Shown here in pieces: positions 8,278-17,579 of a stretch of DNA of 64,000 bases. The notes under the pieces are model-generated. The model was not told the origin of the DNA. It saw nothing but the letters and a program-made list of their open reading frames with translations, and searched no databases. The stretch is from Pseudolysinimonas_A sp039912695 (GTDB lineage: Bacteria; Actinomycetota; Actinomycetes; Actinomycetales; Microbacteriaceae), in contig NZ_JBDSPJ010000004.1 in NCBI RefSeq assembly GCF_039912695.1, positions 39,113-103,112 of the forward strand, in the 5' to 3' direction. The position numbers and the translations under genes were made by a program. Within the stretch, counting starts at the first letter, position 1; each line of letters opens with the position of its first letter.

Positions 8278-11200
8278 ATGCACAAAAATTCACGCATCGC
8301 CGCAATGGCGACGGCCTTTGCGCTGCTGACCGGCGGCATCCTTGCGGGCGGAGCACTGTCGGCCAACGCTGACAACGGCCTCGAATTCACGACGACGACT
8401 GTCACCTGGACCGGTGCCGCGTTCGCCGTGTCGGGCACGGCCGACGGCGCGAACACGGGCGGGATCGAGATTCATGACGGGGCCGACGAGACGGGCACGC
8501 TCCTCTGCTCAACCGCCTACGCGGACCCCTGGACCTGCAACATCTCCTTTGCGCCCGGCACCCACACAATCACCGCCTATCAGGCCCCGGGCCTCGGCCC
8601 GGCGAGGACCGCCACCGAGGTACTGACCGTCGTCCCACCCCAGCCGACGTACACCAGCGGTGACCCCTACAACGTGACGACCGGCAACACCGCGACCTTC
8701 AGCGGCCTAACGACCGCGCCGAATGCGACAGTCTGGGTCGACGTTCCCTCGGTCGGCAGCTGCAACATTGGCCCCTACCCGACCGCCGGCACCGCGTGGA
8801 GCTGCGGCTTCTCGGTGTCCGCGGCCCCCGGCGACTGGGCAGCCGCCTACTACCAGGTGTCCGGCGGCGTCGAGAGCACGCACGGCGGCTTCACCTTCCA
8901 CGTCGACGCGCCCCCGGCGTCTGCGCTCTCGGTCACCTCGCCGGTGGCCGACGACGTGCTGATCGCGAATCCCGACGACTCGTTGACGATCACCGGTACA
9001 GGGGACCCATCCAGCACGGTTGGCGTCTACTACGACGGAGAAGTGACGGCCTGCTCGAACGTCGCCGTCGACGCGGGCGGCAACTGGACCTGTCTGGGAA
9101 CGATCCCCCCGGGACTTCATTCGGTCGACGTCTACGACGGGGTGACGGCGAGCCCGGGCGTTTCGTTCGAGATCATCCTTCCTGCCCCCGACCTGTCGGG
9201 CCCGGCGACCTACACCGCAGGTTCCGGGGTGACGGCGTTCACAGGCACCACGACGTACCCCGGTGCCTCGACCCGGGTGACGCTGTACCAGAACGGTGAC
9301 GGGATCGGACCCGAGGTCGCGACCGCGGAATGCCCCGACAACGCGAGCACGTTCAGCTGCGCCGTAGACCTCACGGGCTTGACCGACGCAAGCTACGTCG
9401 TGCGCGTCGAGCACTTCTTGCCCCTGGGTGAGGGCATCCGCAGCGCCTTCTTCGACTCGTATCTCGGGCTGGACCCGGGAACACTCACCTGCAGCTACGG
9501 CCCGGCGTCGGCGACGATCACCGGCGGACCGTCGATTTACCTCCTGACCCCGTGGGCCGGTCAGGGCGAGGGCCCGTACTACCTCGCGCCGAACATCCCG
9601 TGCGGCGGCAACGCGGGCACCACCTTCCCCGAGGGCACCGGCTTCTACGACCAGTTCCTCGCCGACTGCTCGCCGACCTGCGCGCTCACCGGGCTCGCAC
9701 CCGGCGCCTACGAGGTGTACGCGAGCCTGCCTGACGAGAGCTCGTACGACTACGTCTTCACCGTGCCGAACACCCCGTCGATCGGCACAGCGGTGAGCAC
9801 GGGCACGACCGTTGCGATGCGCGGCTCCGGTACGGCAGGCGACCGCATCCGCATCGTCAACAACGCGGACAGCCAGCTCTGCACGACGATCGTCACCGGA
9901 CTCGGCGCGTGGGCCTGCTCGTTTACTTCGACCTCGTCGGTCGCGGCTCGCGCTCTCGACATCGACGCGGCGTCCGGCGCCATGTCGGCCTACTCCGCGA
10001 CCAAGCTCATCACGATCGTTGCGCCCGCTCCCGCGCCTGGAACGCCCGAGGTCACACCCCCCGTTCTCGAGGATTGGGTGCTGACGTTCGACGGAGACCT
10101 CAGCAAGCTCAAGCCCGGTGATCACTTCTCGGTTACCTTGGCGGGCATCCCGGCCGGGTGGACGGTGCAACTGATCATGCACTCCGATCCCTACGTCCTG
10201 GGAACCGTCGTATCGACCGGTTCCCCGATGAAGCTCAACCTCGTCGTACCCCAGGACATCGACGGCGGAAAGCACACCCTTCAGGTCGTGGCAACAACCC
10301 CGCTCGGCACGAACTACTTCAAGAATCTGGATGCCAACGTCCTCGTCTCGGCCACGACCGGCGACCCCACTCCCGCACCAACCGATCCGGGAACGGGCGA
10401 CCAGAACGGTGCTGGTGATCGTTCGCAGCCGGGTGGGCCCTCCGCGTTGACCGGGTCCATTGCGACGATTGCGGATATTGCCAGTAACCCGATCACGGTT
10501 GCGTTCGCGAGCCTTCTGGCGTTGGCCCTGTTGCTGCTGGTGGCACTGCCCACCGAGTTGCTGAACTCCTCCCTGGAGTCCAACTCCTCACGTCTCGGAC
10601 GCGGTTACAGCGCGATCGACCGGACGTTGAAACGTGCCCAAGCCTGGTTCATCAAGACCACCCGCTCGCCAGCACTCGCGGCGGCAGTGATCGTGACCGT
10701 GATCTCGATCGTCTACGGCTTCATCGACCCACACTTCGGCTTCGACCTCGTGTCGCTGCGACTCGTCCTGTCACTCGCGATCGCGTTCTTCATCCTCAGC
10801 TACGGCGCATCCTGGCTGGCCGCCCTCATCGTGCGCCGATTCTGGGGAGCGATGGCGGTCGTCCAACTGCAACCCACCATCATCCTGTTCGCGATCGTCG
10901 GCGTCATCGTCGCCCGCATCCTGGACTTCTCACCCGGCTTCCTCATCGGCATCGCGATCGGCCTTGAAGTACTCAACGCGAGTCGCAAAGTCGCCGCCCG
11001 AGCCGTCATGGTGCAACTGGGTGTCATCGCATCCCTCGCCCTGATCGCCTGGATCGCCTACTCCCTCTTCACCCCCGGGAACGACTTCTTCGGAATGCTC
11101 ACCGAAGACGCCCTCGTCGCCACCACCGCCGAAGGCCTCACCGGCGCCATGATCGCGATCTTCCCCCTGCGATTCCTCGAAGGATTCGAACTCTGGGAAT

Positions 11201-11454
11201 CCTCCCGACGACGCTGGATCGCCATGTTCATCGCCATCAGCATCCCCTTCGCCCTCATCGTGCTGCCCACCGCACTCGACGGCAGCGAAGTCCGCGACTA
11301 CGGCATCTGGGTCATCGTCCTGGCCATCTTCGGCGCCATCAGCCTCGCCATCTGGTGGATCTTCGCCCGCGCCGACAAACGCGACGAAACCGCCGAAGAA
11401 GAAGCCCACCAAGAACATGAAAAGGCTCACTCGGGTAACGCGGAGAAACACTGA
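8278..11454 (+). CDS. Large Ig-like surface protein with multipass membrane domain
   Basis: The product is 1058 residues from ATG 8278 (MHKNSRIAAM), which follows an AGAGG site and begins a good signal peptide ending SANA. Residues from about 32 to 695 are a run of beta-rich, Ig-like modules with repeated Thr/Gly/Ser-rich strands and paired cysteines (for example LLCSTAYADPWTCNIS and AVDAGGNWTC). A Pro/Thr/Gly linker (about 697-725) precedes a C-terminal domain with seven or eight membrane segments containing LPTELLNSSLESN and IFPLRFLEGFELW. That domain resembles a family of actinobacterial membrane proteins known for an FGLLP-like motif, but I am not sure of the match. The last 25 residues are charged and cytoplasmic. 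Function unknown; adhesion or envelope stress is speculative. Confidence 0.75.
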   Translation: MHKNSRIAAMATAFALLTGGILAGGALSANADNGLEFTTTTVTWTGAAFAVSGTADGANTGGIEIHDGADETGTLLCSTAYADPWTCNISFAPGTHTITAYQAPGLGPARTATEVLTVVPPQPTYTSGDPYNVTTGNTATFSGLTTAPNATVWVDVPSVGSCNIGPYPTAGTAWSCGFSVSAAPGDWAAAYYQVSGGVESTHGGFTFHVDAPPASALSVTSPVADDVLIANPDDSLTITGTGDPSSTVGVYYDGEVTACSNVAVDAGGNWTCLGTIPPGLHSVDVYDGVTASPGVSFEIILPAPDLSGPATYTAGSGVTAFTGTTTYPGASTRVTLYQNGDGIGPEVATAECPDNASTFSCAVDLTGLTDASYVVRVEHFLPLGEGIRSAFFDSYLGLDPGTLTCSYGPASATITGGPSIYLLTPWAGQGEGPYYLAPNIPCGGNAGTTFPEGTGFYDQFLADCSPTCALTGLAPGAYEVYASLPDESSYDYVFTVPNTPSIGTAVSTGTTVAMRGSGTAGDRIRIVNNADSQLCTTIVTGLGAWACSFTSTSSVAARALDIDAASGAMSAYSATKLITIVAPAPAPGTPEVTPPVLEDWVLTFDGDLSKLKPGDHFSVTLAGIPAGWTVQLIMHSDPYVLGTVVSTGSPMKLNLVVPQDIDGGKHTLQVVATTPLGTNYFKNLDANVLVSATTGDPTPAPTDPGTGDQNGAGDRSQPGGPSALTGSIATIADIASNPITVAFASLLALALLLLVALPTELLNSSLESNSSRLGRGYSAIDRTLKRAQAWFIKTTRSPALAAAVIVTVISIVYGFIDPHFGFDLVSLRLVLSLAIAFFILSYGASWLAALIVRRFWGAMAVVQLQPTIILFAIVGVIVARILDFSPGFLIGIAIGLEVLNASRKVAARAVMVQLGVIASLALIAWIAYSLFTPGNDFFGMLTEDALVATTAEGLTGAMIAIFPLRFLEGFELWESSRRRWIAMFIAISIPFALIVLPTALDGSEVRDYGIWVIVLAIFGAISLAIWWIFARADKRDETAEEEAHQEHEKAHSGNAEKH

Positions 11455-11467
11455 TCGGGGCTGCCGA

Positions 11468-11480
11468 TAATCTGGCGGGA
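11468..11480 (+). promoter_or_regulatory. Leaderless-type promoter of metY
   Basis: A TAATCT -10 hexamer (11468-11473) stands 6 nt before the ATG at 11480, and no ribosome binding site is present, so transcription would start at or next to the start codon. Confidence 0.55.
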
Positions 11481-12793
11481 TGCCCGACAGCACTTCGCCG
11501 ACCCACGACCGCGAGTACGGATTCAAGACCCGCGCCATCCACGCCGGGAACATTCCCGACGCGGTGAGTGGCGCACGCGCCCTGCCGATCTACCAGTCCA
11601 GCGCGTTCGTCTTCGATGACACCGCGGATGCCGCAGCCCGCTTCGCGCTTCAGAAGTACGGCAACATCTACAGCCGGCTCGCGAACCCGACGGTGGCCGC
11701 ATTCGAGGAGCGGGTCGCGAGTCTCGAAGGTGGCCTCGGTGCGGTGGCCACAGCATCCGGTCTCGGCGCGGAGTTCATCACGTTCGCGTCACTGGCCGGT
11801 GCCGGCGATCACATCGTGTCGGCCGCCTCGCTCTACGGCGGCTCGGTGACCCAGCTTGACGTGACGCTGCGCCGCTTCGGAGTCGATACGACATTCGTCA
11901 CCGGCACCGACCCGAAGGACTACGACGCCGTCATCACCGACCAGACGAAACTGATCTTCGCCGAGTCGATCACCAATCCGTCGGGCGACATCGCCGATCT
12001 CGAAGGCCTCGCCGAGGTCGCGCACTCGCATCACCTCCCCCTGATCATCGACTCCACGGTCGCGACCCCCTACCTCAACCGGCCGATCGAGTGGGGAGCG
12101 GATGTCGTCATCCACTCGGCCACGAAGTTCCTGGGCGGGCACGGCACGACCCTCGGCGGTGTCGTCGTCGAGTCGGGTCGCTTCCACTGGGCGAATGAGC
12201 GCTTCCCGCTGTTCGACACCGAGGTCGCCCACTACGGCGGACTCAACTGGCACGGCAACTTTGGCGAATACGCATTCCTGACCCGCCTGCGGGCCGAGCA
12301 GTTGCGCGACATCGGACCGGCCCTCGCCCCACATTCCGCCTGGCTGCTGGCGCAAGGCGTCGAGACCCTCCCCTACCGGATGCAGGCTCACGTCGACAAC
12401 GCCCGCGCGGTCGCGCAGTGGCTGGATGCCGACCCCCGCATCGAGTTCGTCAACTGGGCCGGCCTGCCGAACCACCCGCATTTCGAGCGGGCGACGAGGT
12501 ACTTCCCGAAGGGACCCGGTTCGGTGTTCTCGTTCGGCGTGAAGGGTGGCCGGCCTGCTGGCCAGACGTTCATCGAGAGCGTCAACCTCGCCTCCCACCT
12601 GGCCAACATCGGCGACGCGAAGACCCTCGTCATCCACCCGGCGTCGACCACCCACGCCCAGCTCAGCGAACAGCAGTTGCTCGACGCCGGGGTGCTGCCA
12701 GGACTCGTGCGCATCAGCGTCGGCATTGAGGATATCGAGGACATCATCGACGACCTCGATCAAGCGCTCACCGCGGCCTCGAAGGGAGAATAG
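11480..12793 (+). CDS. metY: O-acetylhomoserine aminocarboxypropyltransferase (sulfhydrylase)
   Basis: This PLP enzyme of the Cys/Met metabolism family makes homocysteine directly from O-acetylhomoserine and sulfide. The 437-residue length is typical of MetY and longer than MetB/MetC. The PLP lysine is in HSATKFLGGHGTT (K216). Other landmarks are the N-terminal YQSSAFVFDD, RLANPTVAAFEERVASLEGG, and the C-terminal SVGIEDIEDIIDDLDQAL. A CoA-binding protein gene follows after 4 nt, an arrangement common in actinobacteria that suggests co-transcription. There is no metX in the window. Confidence 0.94.
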   Translation: MPDSTSPTHDREYGFKTRAIHAGNIPDAVSGARALPIYQSSAFVFDDTADAAARFALQKYGNIYSRLANPTVAAFEERVASLEGGLGAVATASGLGAEFITFASLAGAGDHIVSAASLYGGSVTQLDVTLRRFGVDTTFVTGTDPKDYDAVITDQTKLIFAESITNPSGDIADLEGLAEVAHSHHLPLIIDSTVATPYLNRPIEWGADVVIHSATKFLGGHGTTLGGVVVESGRFHWANERFPLFDTEVAHYGGLNWHGNFGEYAFLTRLRAEQLRDIGPALAPHSAWLLAQGVETLPYRMQAHVDNARAVAQWLDADPRIEFVNWAGLPNHPHFERATRYFPKGPGSVFSFGVKGGRPAGQTFIESVNLASHLANIGDAKTLVIHPASTTHAQLSEQQLLDAGVLPGLVRISVGIEDIEDIIDDLDQALTAASKGE

Positions 12794-12797
12794 CGAC

Positions 12798-13370
12798 ATG
12801 GCGACCGACACTCTCGAAACTGTCCAGCTCTCCAACGGGCTCACCTGCGACATCCCGTCGTCGTCTCCGCTGGCGAAGCTGCTGAAGTCGCAGCGCACCT
12901 GGGTGGGGCCGTCGGCGAAGGAACGGATGTCGATCCTGCAGAAGGCGAAGACCGTCGCGATCGTTGGCGCCTCGCCGAACGTGACCCGGTCGTCGTACTT
13001 CGTCGCGACGTACCTCGACCAGTCGAGCGACTACGAACTGTTCTTCGTCAACCCGATGGCCGATGAGATCCTCGGCCAGAAGGTCTACAAGAGCCTCGCC
13101 GACCTGCCCGTCGTGCCCGACATCGTCGACGTGTTCCGCAAGGGCAGCGACATCCCGGCGGTTATCGACGAGGTTCTCGCGATCGGCGCGAAGACCATCT
13201 GGGTGCAGCTCGGCATCTGGAACGAGGAGGCTGCGGTCTACGGCGAGTCGAAGGGTTTGACGGTCGTCATGGACCGCTGCATCAAGATCGAGCACGCCCG
13301 CTTCCACGGTGGCTTGCATCTGCTCGGCTTTGACACCGGCCAGATCACGGCCCGCAAAGTTCTGCGCTAA
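12798..13370 (+). CDS. CoA-binding domain protein (YccU-like)
   Basis: The product is 190 residues from ATG 12798, 4 nt after the metY stop; a longer open frame running back into metY is out-of-frame coding sequence. A single Rossmann-type CoA-binding domain begins at AKTVAIVGASPNVTRSSYFV (about residue 50), and includes FFVNPMADEILGQKVYKSLADLP, VDVFRKGSDIP, WVQLGIWNEEA and VMDRCIKIEH. The first 45 residues are a family-typical extension. Stand-alone proteins of this type are of unknown function. The fixed pairing with metY hints at a sulfur-amino-acid link, which is inference. Confidence 0.85.
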   Translation: MATDTLETVQLSNGLTCDIPSSSPLAKLLKSQRTWVGPSAKERMSILQKAKTVAIVGASPNVTRSSYFVATYLDQSSDYELFFVNPMADEILGQKVYKSLADLPVVPDIVDVFRKGSDIPAVIDEVLAIGAKTIWVQLGIWNEEAAVYGESKGLTVVMDRCIKIEHARFHGGLHLLGFDTGQITARKVLR

Positions 13371-13375
13371 AGAGT

Positions 13376-13427
13376 TCGCGCGCGCCAATCGGCGCGCTTG
13401 AAGCACTCGCGCGCGCCAATCGGCGCG
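13376..13427. repeat. Two tandem hairpin-forming repeats after the CoA-binding gene
   Basis: A 21-nt sequence (TCGCGCGCGCCAATC plus GGCGCG) occurs at 13376-13396 and again at 13407-13427. Each copy folds as a 6-7 bp GC stem with an AATC loop. The pair lies just after the stop at 13370, so a double stem terminator is likely; there is no T-run. Confidence 0.7.
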
Positions 13428-13480
13428 GATGGACGTTACCTTGCATTGCGGTCGCGACCGCGACCAGAGGGGCGCCGAGT

Positions 13481-13493
13481 TAGCGTGGGCGCA
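13481..13493 (+). promoter_or_regulatory. Leaderless-type promoter of the sulfurtransferase gene
   Basis: TAGCGT (13481-13486) stands 6 nt before the ATG at 13493, with no ribosome binding site between. Confidence 0.5.
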
Positions 13494-14365
13494 TGCCCGG
13501 ACCCGCGTTGCCGTCGACCCTGGTCTCAGCCCAGTGGCTGGCCGATCACCTGGGTGCCGATGACCTCGTCGTCGTCGACGCGTCGGTCGTCTCGTTCACT
13601 CAGCCCAACGGCAAGGCGGGGTCACTCAGCGGCCACGAGCAGTACATCGCCGAAGGGCATATTCCCGGCGCGGTGTTCGCCGATCTGATCGACGAATTCT
13701 CGGATCCGAACGGCGCCTTTCCGTTCACCCGGCCCGACGCGGCCCGATTCGCCGCCGCCGCGGGAGCCCTCGGGATCGGTACCGACACCACCGTCGTGAT
13801 TTATGACACTGCGGTCGGCCAATGGGCGTCTCGCCTCTGGTGGTTGCTGCGCGCCTGTGGACATGACAACGCCGCGGTTCTCGATGGCGGGTTCACCGCG
13901 TGGAGCGCCGAAGACCGGCCCGTCGACCGCGGCCACGTCGAACCTGTCGCGACCACCTTCACCGCTGTCGAGCGACCCGACGCCTGGGTCGACAAGGCCG
14001 AGGTCGAACGGGTGATCAGAGGCGAAGTGGATGCGGCGCTGGTCTGCGCGGTGCCGCCGAAAGAGTTCACCGGCGAGACTCCGTCGCGCGCCCGAGCGGG
14101 ACACATCCCCGGGTCGTCATCCGTTCCTGCGGCGCGCTTGGTCGACCGCGAGGCTCGCACGGCGCTCCCCGACGCACAACTGCGCGAACTGCTGTCCCCG
14201 GTTCTCGGCGCGCCCCGAATCATCGCCTACTGCAACGGGGGGATTGCCGCGACGGCCGCCGCTCTGCAGCTCATCCGCCTCGGCGAGAAATCGGTCGCGA
14301 TCTACGACGGCTCACTCAATGAGTGGGCTGCCGACCTCGAGGCTCCGCTCGCGACGACCCTCTAG
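13493..14365 (+). CDS. sseA: Thiosulfate/3-mercaptopyruvate sulfurtransferase
   Basis: This two-domain rhodanese moves sulfane sulfur from thiosulfate or 3-mercaptopyruvate to an acceptor. The 290-residue product has the expected length. The N-terminal, inactive rhodanese fold contains GHIPGAVFADL and VIYDTAVGQWASRLWWLLR. The C-terminal, active fold has GHIPGSSSVPA and the persulfide cysteine C247 in AYCNGGIAATAAA. The loop CNGGIAA differs from the CRIGERS type of classical rhodanese, so the preferred donor is uncertain. Convergent with the DUF3060 gene after 9 bp. Confidence 0.92.
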   Translation: MPGPALPSTLVSAQWLADHLGADDLVVVDASVVSFTQPNGKAGSLSGHEQYIAEGHIPGAVFADLIDEFSDPNGAFPFTRPDAARFAAAAGALGIGTDTTVVIYDTAVGQWASRLWWLLRACGHDNAAVLDGGFTAWSAEDRPVDRGHVEPVATTFTAVERPDAWVDKAEVERVIRGEVDAALVCAVPPKEFTGETPSRARAGHIPGSSSVPAARLVDREARTALPDAQLRELLSPVLGAPRIIAYCNGGIAATAAALQLIRLGEKSVAIYDGSLNEWAADLEAPLATTL

Positions 14366-14374
14366 CGGCGCGCC

Positions 14375-14932
14375 CTAACTGAACTGGTTGCCGATCCCGT
14401 TGTCGGCCTTTTGGTCGATGCCGTCGCCTGCCGTGACCGTGTTGGTGTTGCCGTCGATGATCACCGAGTGGATCGTCTGCTCGGCATTGACCAGGTTCTG
14501 GTCGCCACGAATGTGGAGCGTGCCGAGGGTCACGACGTCGATCTCGTCGCCCTGGCCCGAGAGCTGCACGTCTCCGAGGTGTTCCCCGCTGAGTCTCGCG
14601 CCATTGCCTCGGATCACGAGATTCTCAATCGAGCCGAAGGAGACGTCGATGTTCGAACCCTCGATCGTCACGGTGGTGCAGTCGCCCAGCGCATAGGTAC
14701 CCGCCCTGTTGATCAACAGGTTGTTGCACTCGGCAGACGTCTGCTGCGGAGGTGAGGTCGGCGTTGGTGTGGCGGTTTCGGTCGCGCTCGGCGACGGAGG
14801 CGGCGCATCGGTGGACGGAGAGCCCCCGCCCCCCACCAGAAAGTTGCTCGTGCAGCCGCCCAGAAGCAGCACCGCAAGGGCAGCGGGCATGAGCACGAGA
14901 CGTGAGTTGCCTGCGGCCCGACGAAGAGTCAT
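14375..14932 (-). CDS. DUF3060-type lipoprotein
   Basis: The 185-residue protein has a signal peptide ending in the lipobox LLGGC, so it should be anchored to the outer face of the membrane. A Pro/Ser/Thr-rich stalk (SPSTDAPPPSPSATETATPTPTSPP) follows; it is a likely O-mannosylation target given the Pmt in this window. The C-terminal half is a short beta-helix-like set of repeats with rotating Asn/Ile/Gly strands (VTIEGSNIDVSFGSIENLVIRGNG..., VIIDGNTNTVTAGDG), as in mycobacterial DUF3060 proteins. Function unknown. Its ATG overlaps the stop of the thioredoxin-domain gene by 4 bp. Confidence 0.82.
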   Translation of the reverse strand: MTLRRAAGNSRLVLMPAALAVLLLGGCTSNFLVGGGGSPSTDAPPPSPSATETATPTPTSPPQQTSAECNNLLINRAGTYALGDCTTVTIEGSNIDVSFGSIENLVIRGNGARLSGEHLGDVQLSGQGDEIDVVTLGTLHIRGDQNLVNAEQTIHSVIIDGNTNTVTAGDGIDQKADNGIGNQFS

Positions 14933-16743
14933 ACCGCGAGCCTATCCGCGAGGCGCCCGGCATCTGAGAGCGGAGTTTCGCAGACGAACCGTTCGCACAG
15001 GTACGCGGTGGGCATCCCGCGGGTCGTGGTGCGATCCGCAAATAACTCGAAGCCCGCGAGCGCGAAGGCCGCCGCGCGATCATCGGTGACCAGTGCGAGC
15101 ACGCGAACCGGACCACCCCACCGGCGCGCGACCGTCGCAAGAGAGGATGCCGGATCGCCAACGATCACGAGTTGCGCGACAGGTCGGGCCAGTCGCACCG
15201 CGATTGCGAGTGCTCCCCCGAACGAAATGGGCTGCTCGGTCGCCGCACGAAGGGCGGGGGCGGCGACAGTCTCGGCGATCACGCGGTGCTCATCCCGGCC
15301 GGTGAGGGCGGCCAGCAACAGGGCTGCATCGGCAAGCAGGGCACGCCCGGACGGGGTCGCGCCGTCCGAGATCTCGGGAGGCAGCGCGAGCCCGCGCGCG
15401 GCGAGAACCGCATCCGTTCCGCCGGGAGGCGCAATTACCTCCCCGCTGGCGCAGGCCTCGACCAGCGCTCGGGCGAGCGTCGCGTAACGCGGTTCGCCCG
15501 ATGCCAGGGCGAGCCGAAGCAAGCCGCCGGCGAGCCCGCCGTAGTCCTCCAGGGTGGCAACGGCATCCGACGTGCTCCCCTCTCGGGATGCCCGCCGAAG
15601 TGGAGCGCGGTCGCCATGTACCGCGAGGAGGTCGTCGGCGCACTCGCGCGCGGCCGCGATCCACTCGGGGCGATCGAAACGCACCCCGGCGTCCGCGAGC
15701 GCGCCGATCGCGATGCCGTTGAGGCCGACCAGCACCTTGTCGTCGAGGCCGGGTTGAGGCTGGCGCGCGCGACCTTCGGCGTCGAGCGCGTAATAGCCCC
15801 CCTCGACCCGGACGCCGTCGACGTCGCTCTCGCTGTCTTGACCCGACGCGAAGCCACCCGGTACCCGCAGCACGTCGATCAAGAAACCTGCGATTCCCGC
15901 CGCCGTCAGCTGATCGGCGATCGCCGCGTAACAGGCGAGCAGCTGCGCGTTGTCGGTCAGCATCCGCTCGTAGTGTGGCTCGCTCCAGTCGCGCTGCACG
16001 GCGTACCGGAAGAAGCCGCCGCTGATCGCGTCGCGCAGCGGCGATGCCGCCATCGCCCGCAACGTTCGTTCCGCCAGCGAGCGCGCTTCGGCGGACCCTT
16101 CCTCCAGCAGGAAGGCGAGCACCGGCGTCGTGGGAAACTTCGGGGCCGAGCCGAAGCCGCCGAACTCGGAGTCCTCCAGACGGGCCAGGTCGTGCACCGC
16201 GACGGTGAGCGCCGCGCCGTCGATCTCGACGCCTGCACTGGTGTCGCGGGGAGCGGTCAGCGCTTCGAGGACCGCGGCTGAGGTGGCTTCCACCTCGTGT
16301 CGACGGTTCACCCAAGCGTCCGAGATCGCCTCGAGAACCTCGCGAAAAGCCGGAACCCCCTGCATCGGGCGCGGCGGAAAGTAGGTGCCGGCATAGAAGG
16401 CGGCACCCGCCGGCGTCGTGAAGACGGTGAGCGGCCAGCCGAGCGACGGGGTGAACGCGCTCGCCGCGGCGAGATAGGTCGCGTCAACATCCGGATGCTC
16501 CTCGCGGTCGACCTTGATTGCGACGAATCCCGCATTCAGTTGCGCGGCGATCTCAGGGTCCGAAAAGCTCTCCCGCGCCATGACGTGACACCAGTGGCAG
16601 GTCGCGTACCCGATGGAGATCAGCACCGGAACATCGCGGCGAACGGCCTCGGCGAACGCGGCCTCACTCCACGGCCACCAGTCGACGGGGTTTCCGGCGT
16701 GGGAGCGCAGATAGGGGCTGAGCGCCCCGGCGAGGCGATTCAT
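14929..16743 (-). CDS. Thioredoxin-domain protein, DUF255 / YyaL family
   Basis: The 604-residue protein begins with the family's thioredoxin-like domain (about 1-165), including NPVDWWPWSEAAFAEA and the redox motif CHWCHVMARESF, where the cysteines sit in a CxxC. The remainder is an alpha-barrel region like that of six-hairpin glycosidases and cellobiose epimerases. The family (human SPATA20, bacterial YyaL) is widespread and not well characterised. At 604 residues it is somewhat shorter than the usual 650-700. It is translationally coupled to the downstream DUF3060 lipoprotein gene through ATGA. Confidence 0.9.
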   Translation of the reverse strand: MNRLAGALSPYLRSHAGNPVDWWPWSEAAFAEAVRRDVPVLISIGYATCHWCHVMARESFSDPEIAAQLNAGFVAIKVDREEHPDVDATYLAAASAFTPSLGWPLTVFTTPAGAAFYAGTYFPPRPMQGVPAFREVLEAISDAWVNRRHEVEATSAAVLEALTAPRDTSAGVEIDGAALTVAVHDLARLEDSEFGGFGSAPKFPTTPVLAFLLEEGSAEARSLAERTLRAMAASPLRDAISGGFFRYAVQRDWSEPHYERMLTDNAQLLACYAAIADQLTAAGIAGFLIDVLRVPGGFASGQDSESDVDGVRVEGGYYALDAEGRARQPQPGLDDKVLVGLNGIAIGALADAGVRFDRPEWIAAARECADDLLAVHGDRAPLRRASREGSTSDAVATLEDYGGLAGGLLRLALASGEPRYATLARALVEACASGEVIAPPGGTDAVLAARGLALPPEISDGATPSGRALLADAALLLAALTGRDEHRVIAETVAAPALRAATEQPISFGGALAIAVRLARPVAQLVIVGDPASSLATVARRWGGPVRVLALVTDDRAAAFALAGFELFADRTTTRGMPTAYLCERFVCETPLSDAGRLADRLAV

Positions 16744-16792
16744 TCCGCCGTCGACCCGCTACATCCCGCCTCACGAGTCAGGTCCGCCGTCA

Positions 16793-16805
16793 TAGGCTCA
16801 CCCTA
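16793..16805 (+). promoter_or_regulatory. Leaderless-type promoter of the MBL-fold gene
   Basis: TAGGCT (16793-16798) is followed by 6 nt and the ATG at 16805, with no room for a ribosome binding site. Confidence 0.5.
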
Positions 16806-17566
16806 TGCCGGGGCTCGCCGTGACCTATCTCGGAGGACCCACGGTTCTTCTCGACTACGCCGGGGTGCGGTTCATCACCGACCCGACCTTCGACGAACCG
16901 CGCTCCTACCCCGACCCCGGCGCAACCACCCTGGTCAAGACCCAGGGACCTGCGATCGCTCTCGCTGACCTCGGGACGGTGGATGTCATCCTCCTCAGCC
17001 ACCACGAACACGAAGACAATCTCGACACCCTCGGCACTCAACTCGTCGCCTCCGGAGTGCCGACCTTCACCACCCCCTACGCAGCTGCGGGGCTCGCACT
17101 CCCCCGCGTGCGTGGGCTCGCGACCTGGGAATCGACCACCCACCCGGGCGGCGTCACCGTCACCGCGGCGCCGGCGTTGCACGGCCCTCCCGGCAGCGAC
17201 GACGTGGTCGGCCCGGTCACCGGCTTCGTGCTGAGCTCACCCGGACAGCCCACCGTCTACGTGAGCGGCGACAATGCGGCGCTTGATCTGGTGCGCGAAA
17301 TCGCGGCACGGTTCGACATCGACATCGCGGTGCTCTTCGCCGGCGCCGCACGGGTGCCAGAGATTCCGGCGGCGCTCACCCTCACGAGTCGCGATGCGGC
17401 CGAAGCCGCGCAGATTTTGGGTGCCTCGCGAGTGATCGGGGTGCACACCGAAGACTGGGAGCACTTCAGCGAGAGCCGTGCCGACCTCGAAGCAGCCTTC
17501 ACGGCAGCCGGGATCGCCGACCTGCTGGTGGAGACCCCGCGCGGGATCTCCGTCAACGTCGACTAG
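16805..17566 (+). CDS. MBL-fold metallohydrolase
   Basis: The 253-residue protein belongs to the UlaG-like branch of the metallo-beta-lactamase fold. It begins VTYLGGPTVLLDYAGVRFITDPTFDEP, the usual opening of this branch. The metal motif is LLSHHEHEDNLD, an HxHxDN form in which Asn takes the place of the last His of HxHxDH. A second metal His is in ALHGPPG, the bridging Asp in VSGDNAALD, and the last His in VIGVHTEDWEHF. Substrate unknown. Convergent with the aldo/keto reductase gene, 13 bp between stops. Confidence 0.85.
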   Translation: MPGLAVTYLGGPTVLLDYAGVRFITDPTFDEPRSYPDPGATTLVKTQGPAIALADLGTVDVILLSHHEHEDNLDTLGTQLVASGVPTFTTPYAAAGLALPRVRGLATWESTTHPGGVTVTAAPALHGPPGSDDVVGPVTGFVLSSPGQPTVYVSGDNAALDLVREIAARFDIDIAVLFAGAARVPEIPAALTLTSRDAAEAAQILGASRVIGVHTEDWEHFSESRADLEAAFTAAGIADLLVETPRGISVNVD

Positions 17567-17579
17567 GTGTTACCGACGG

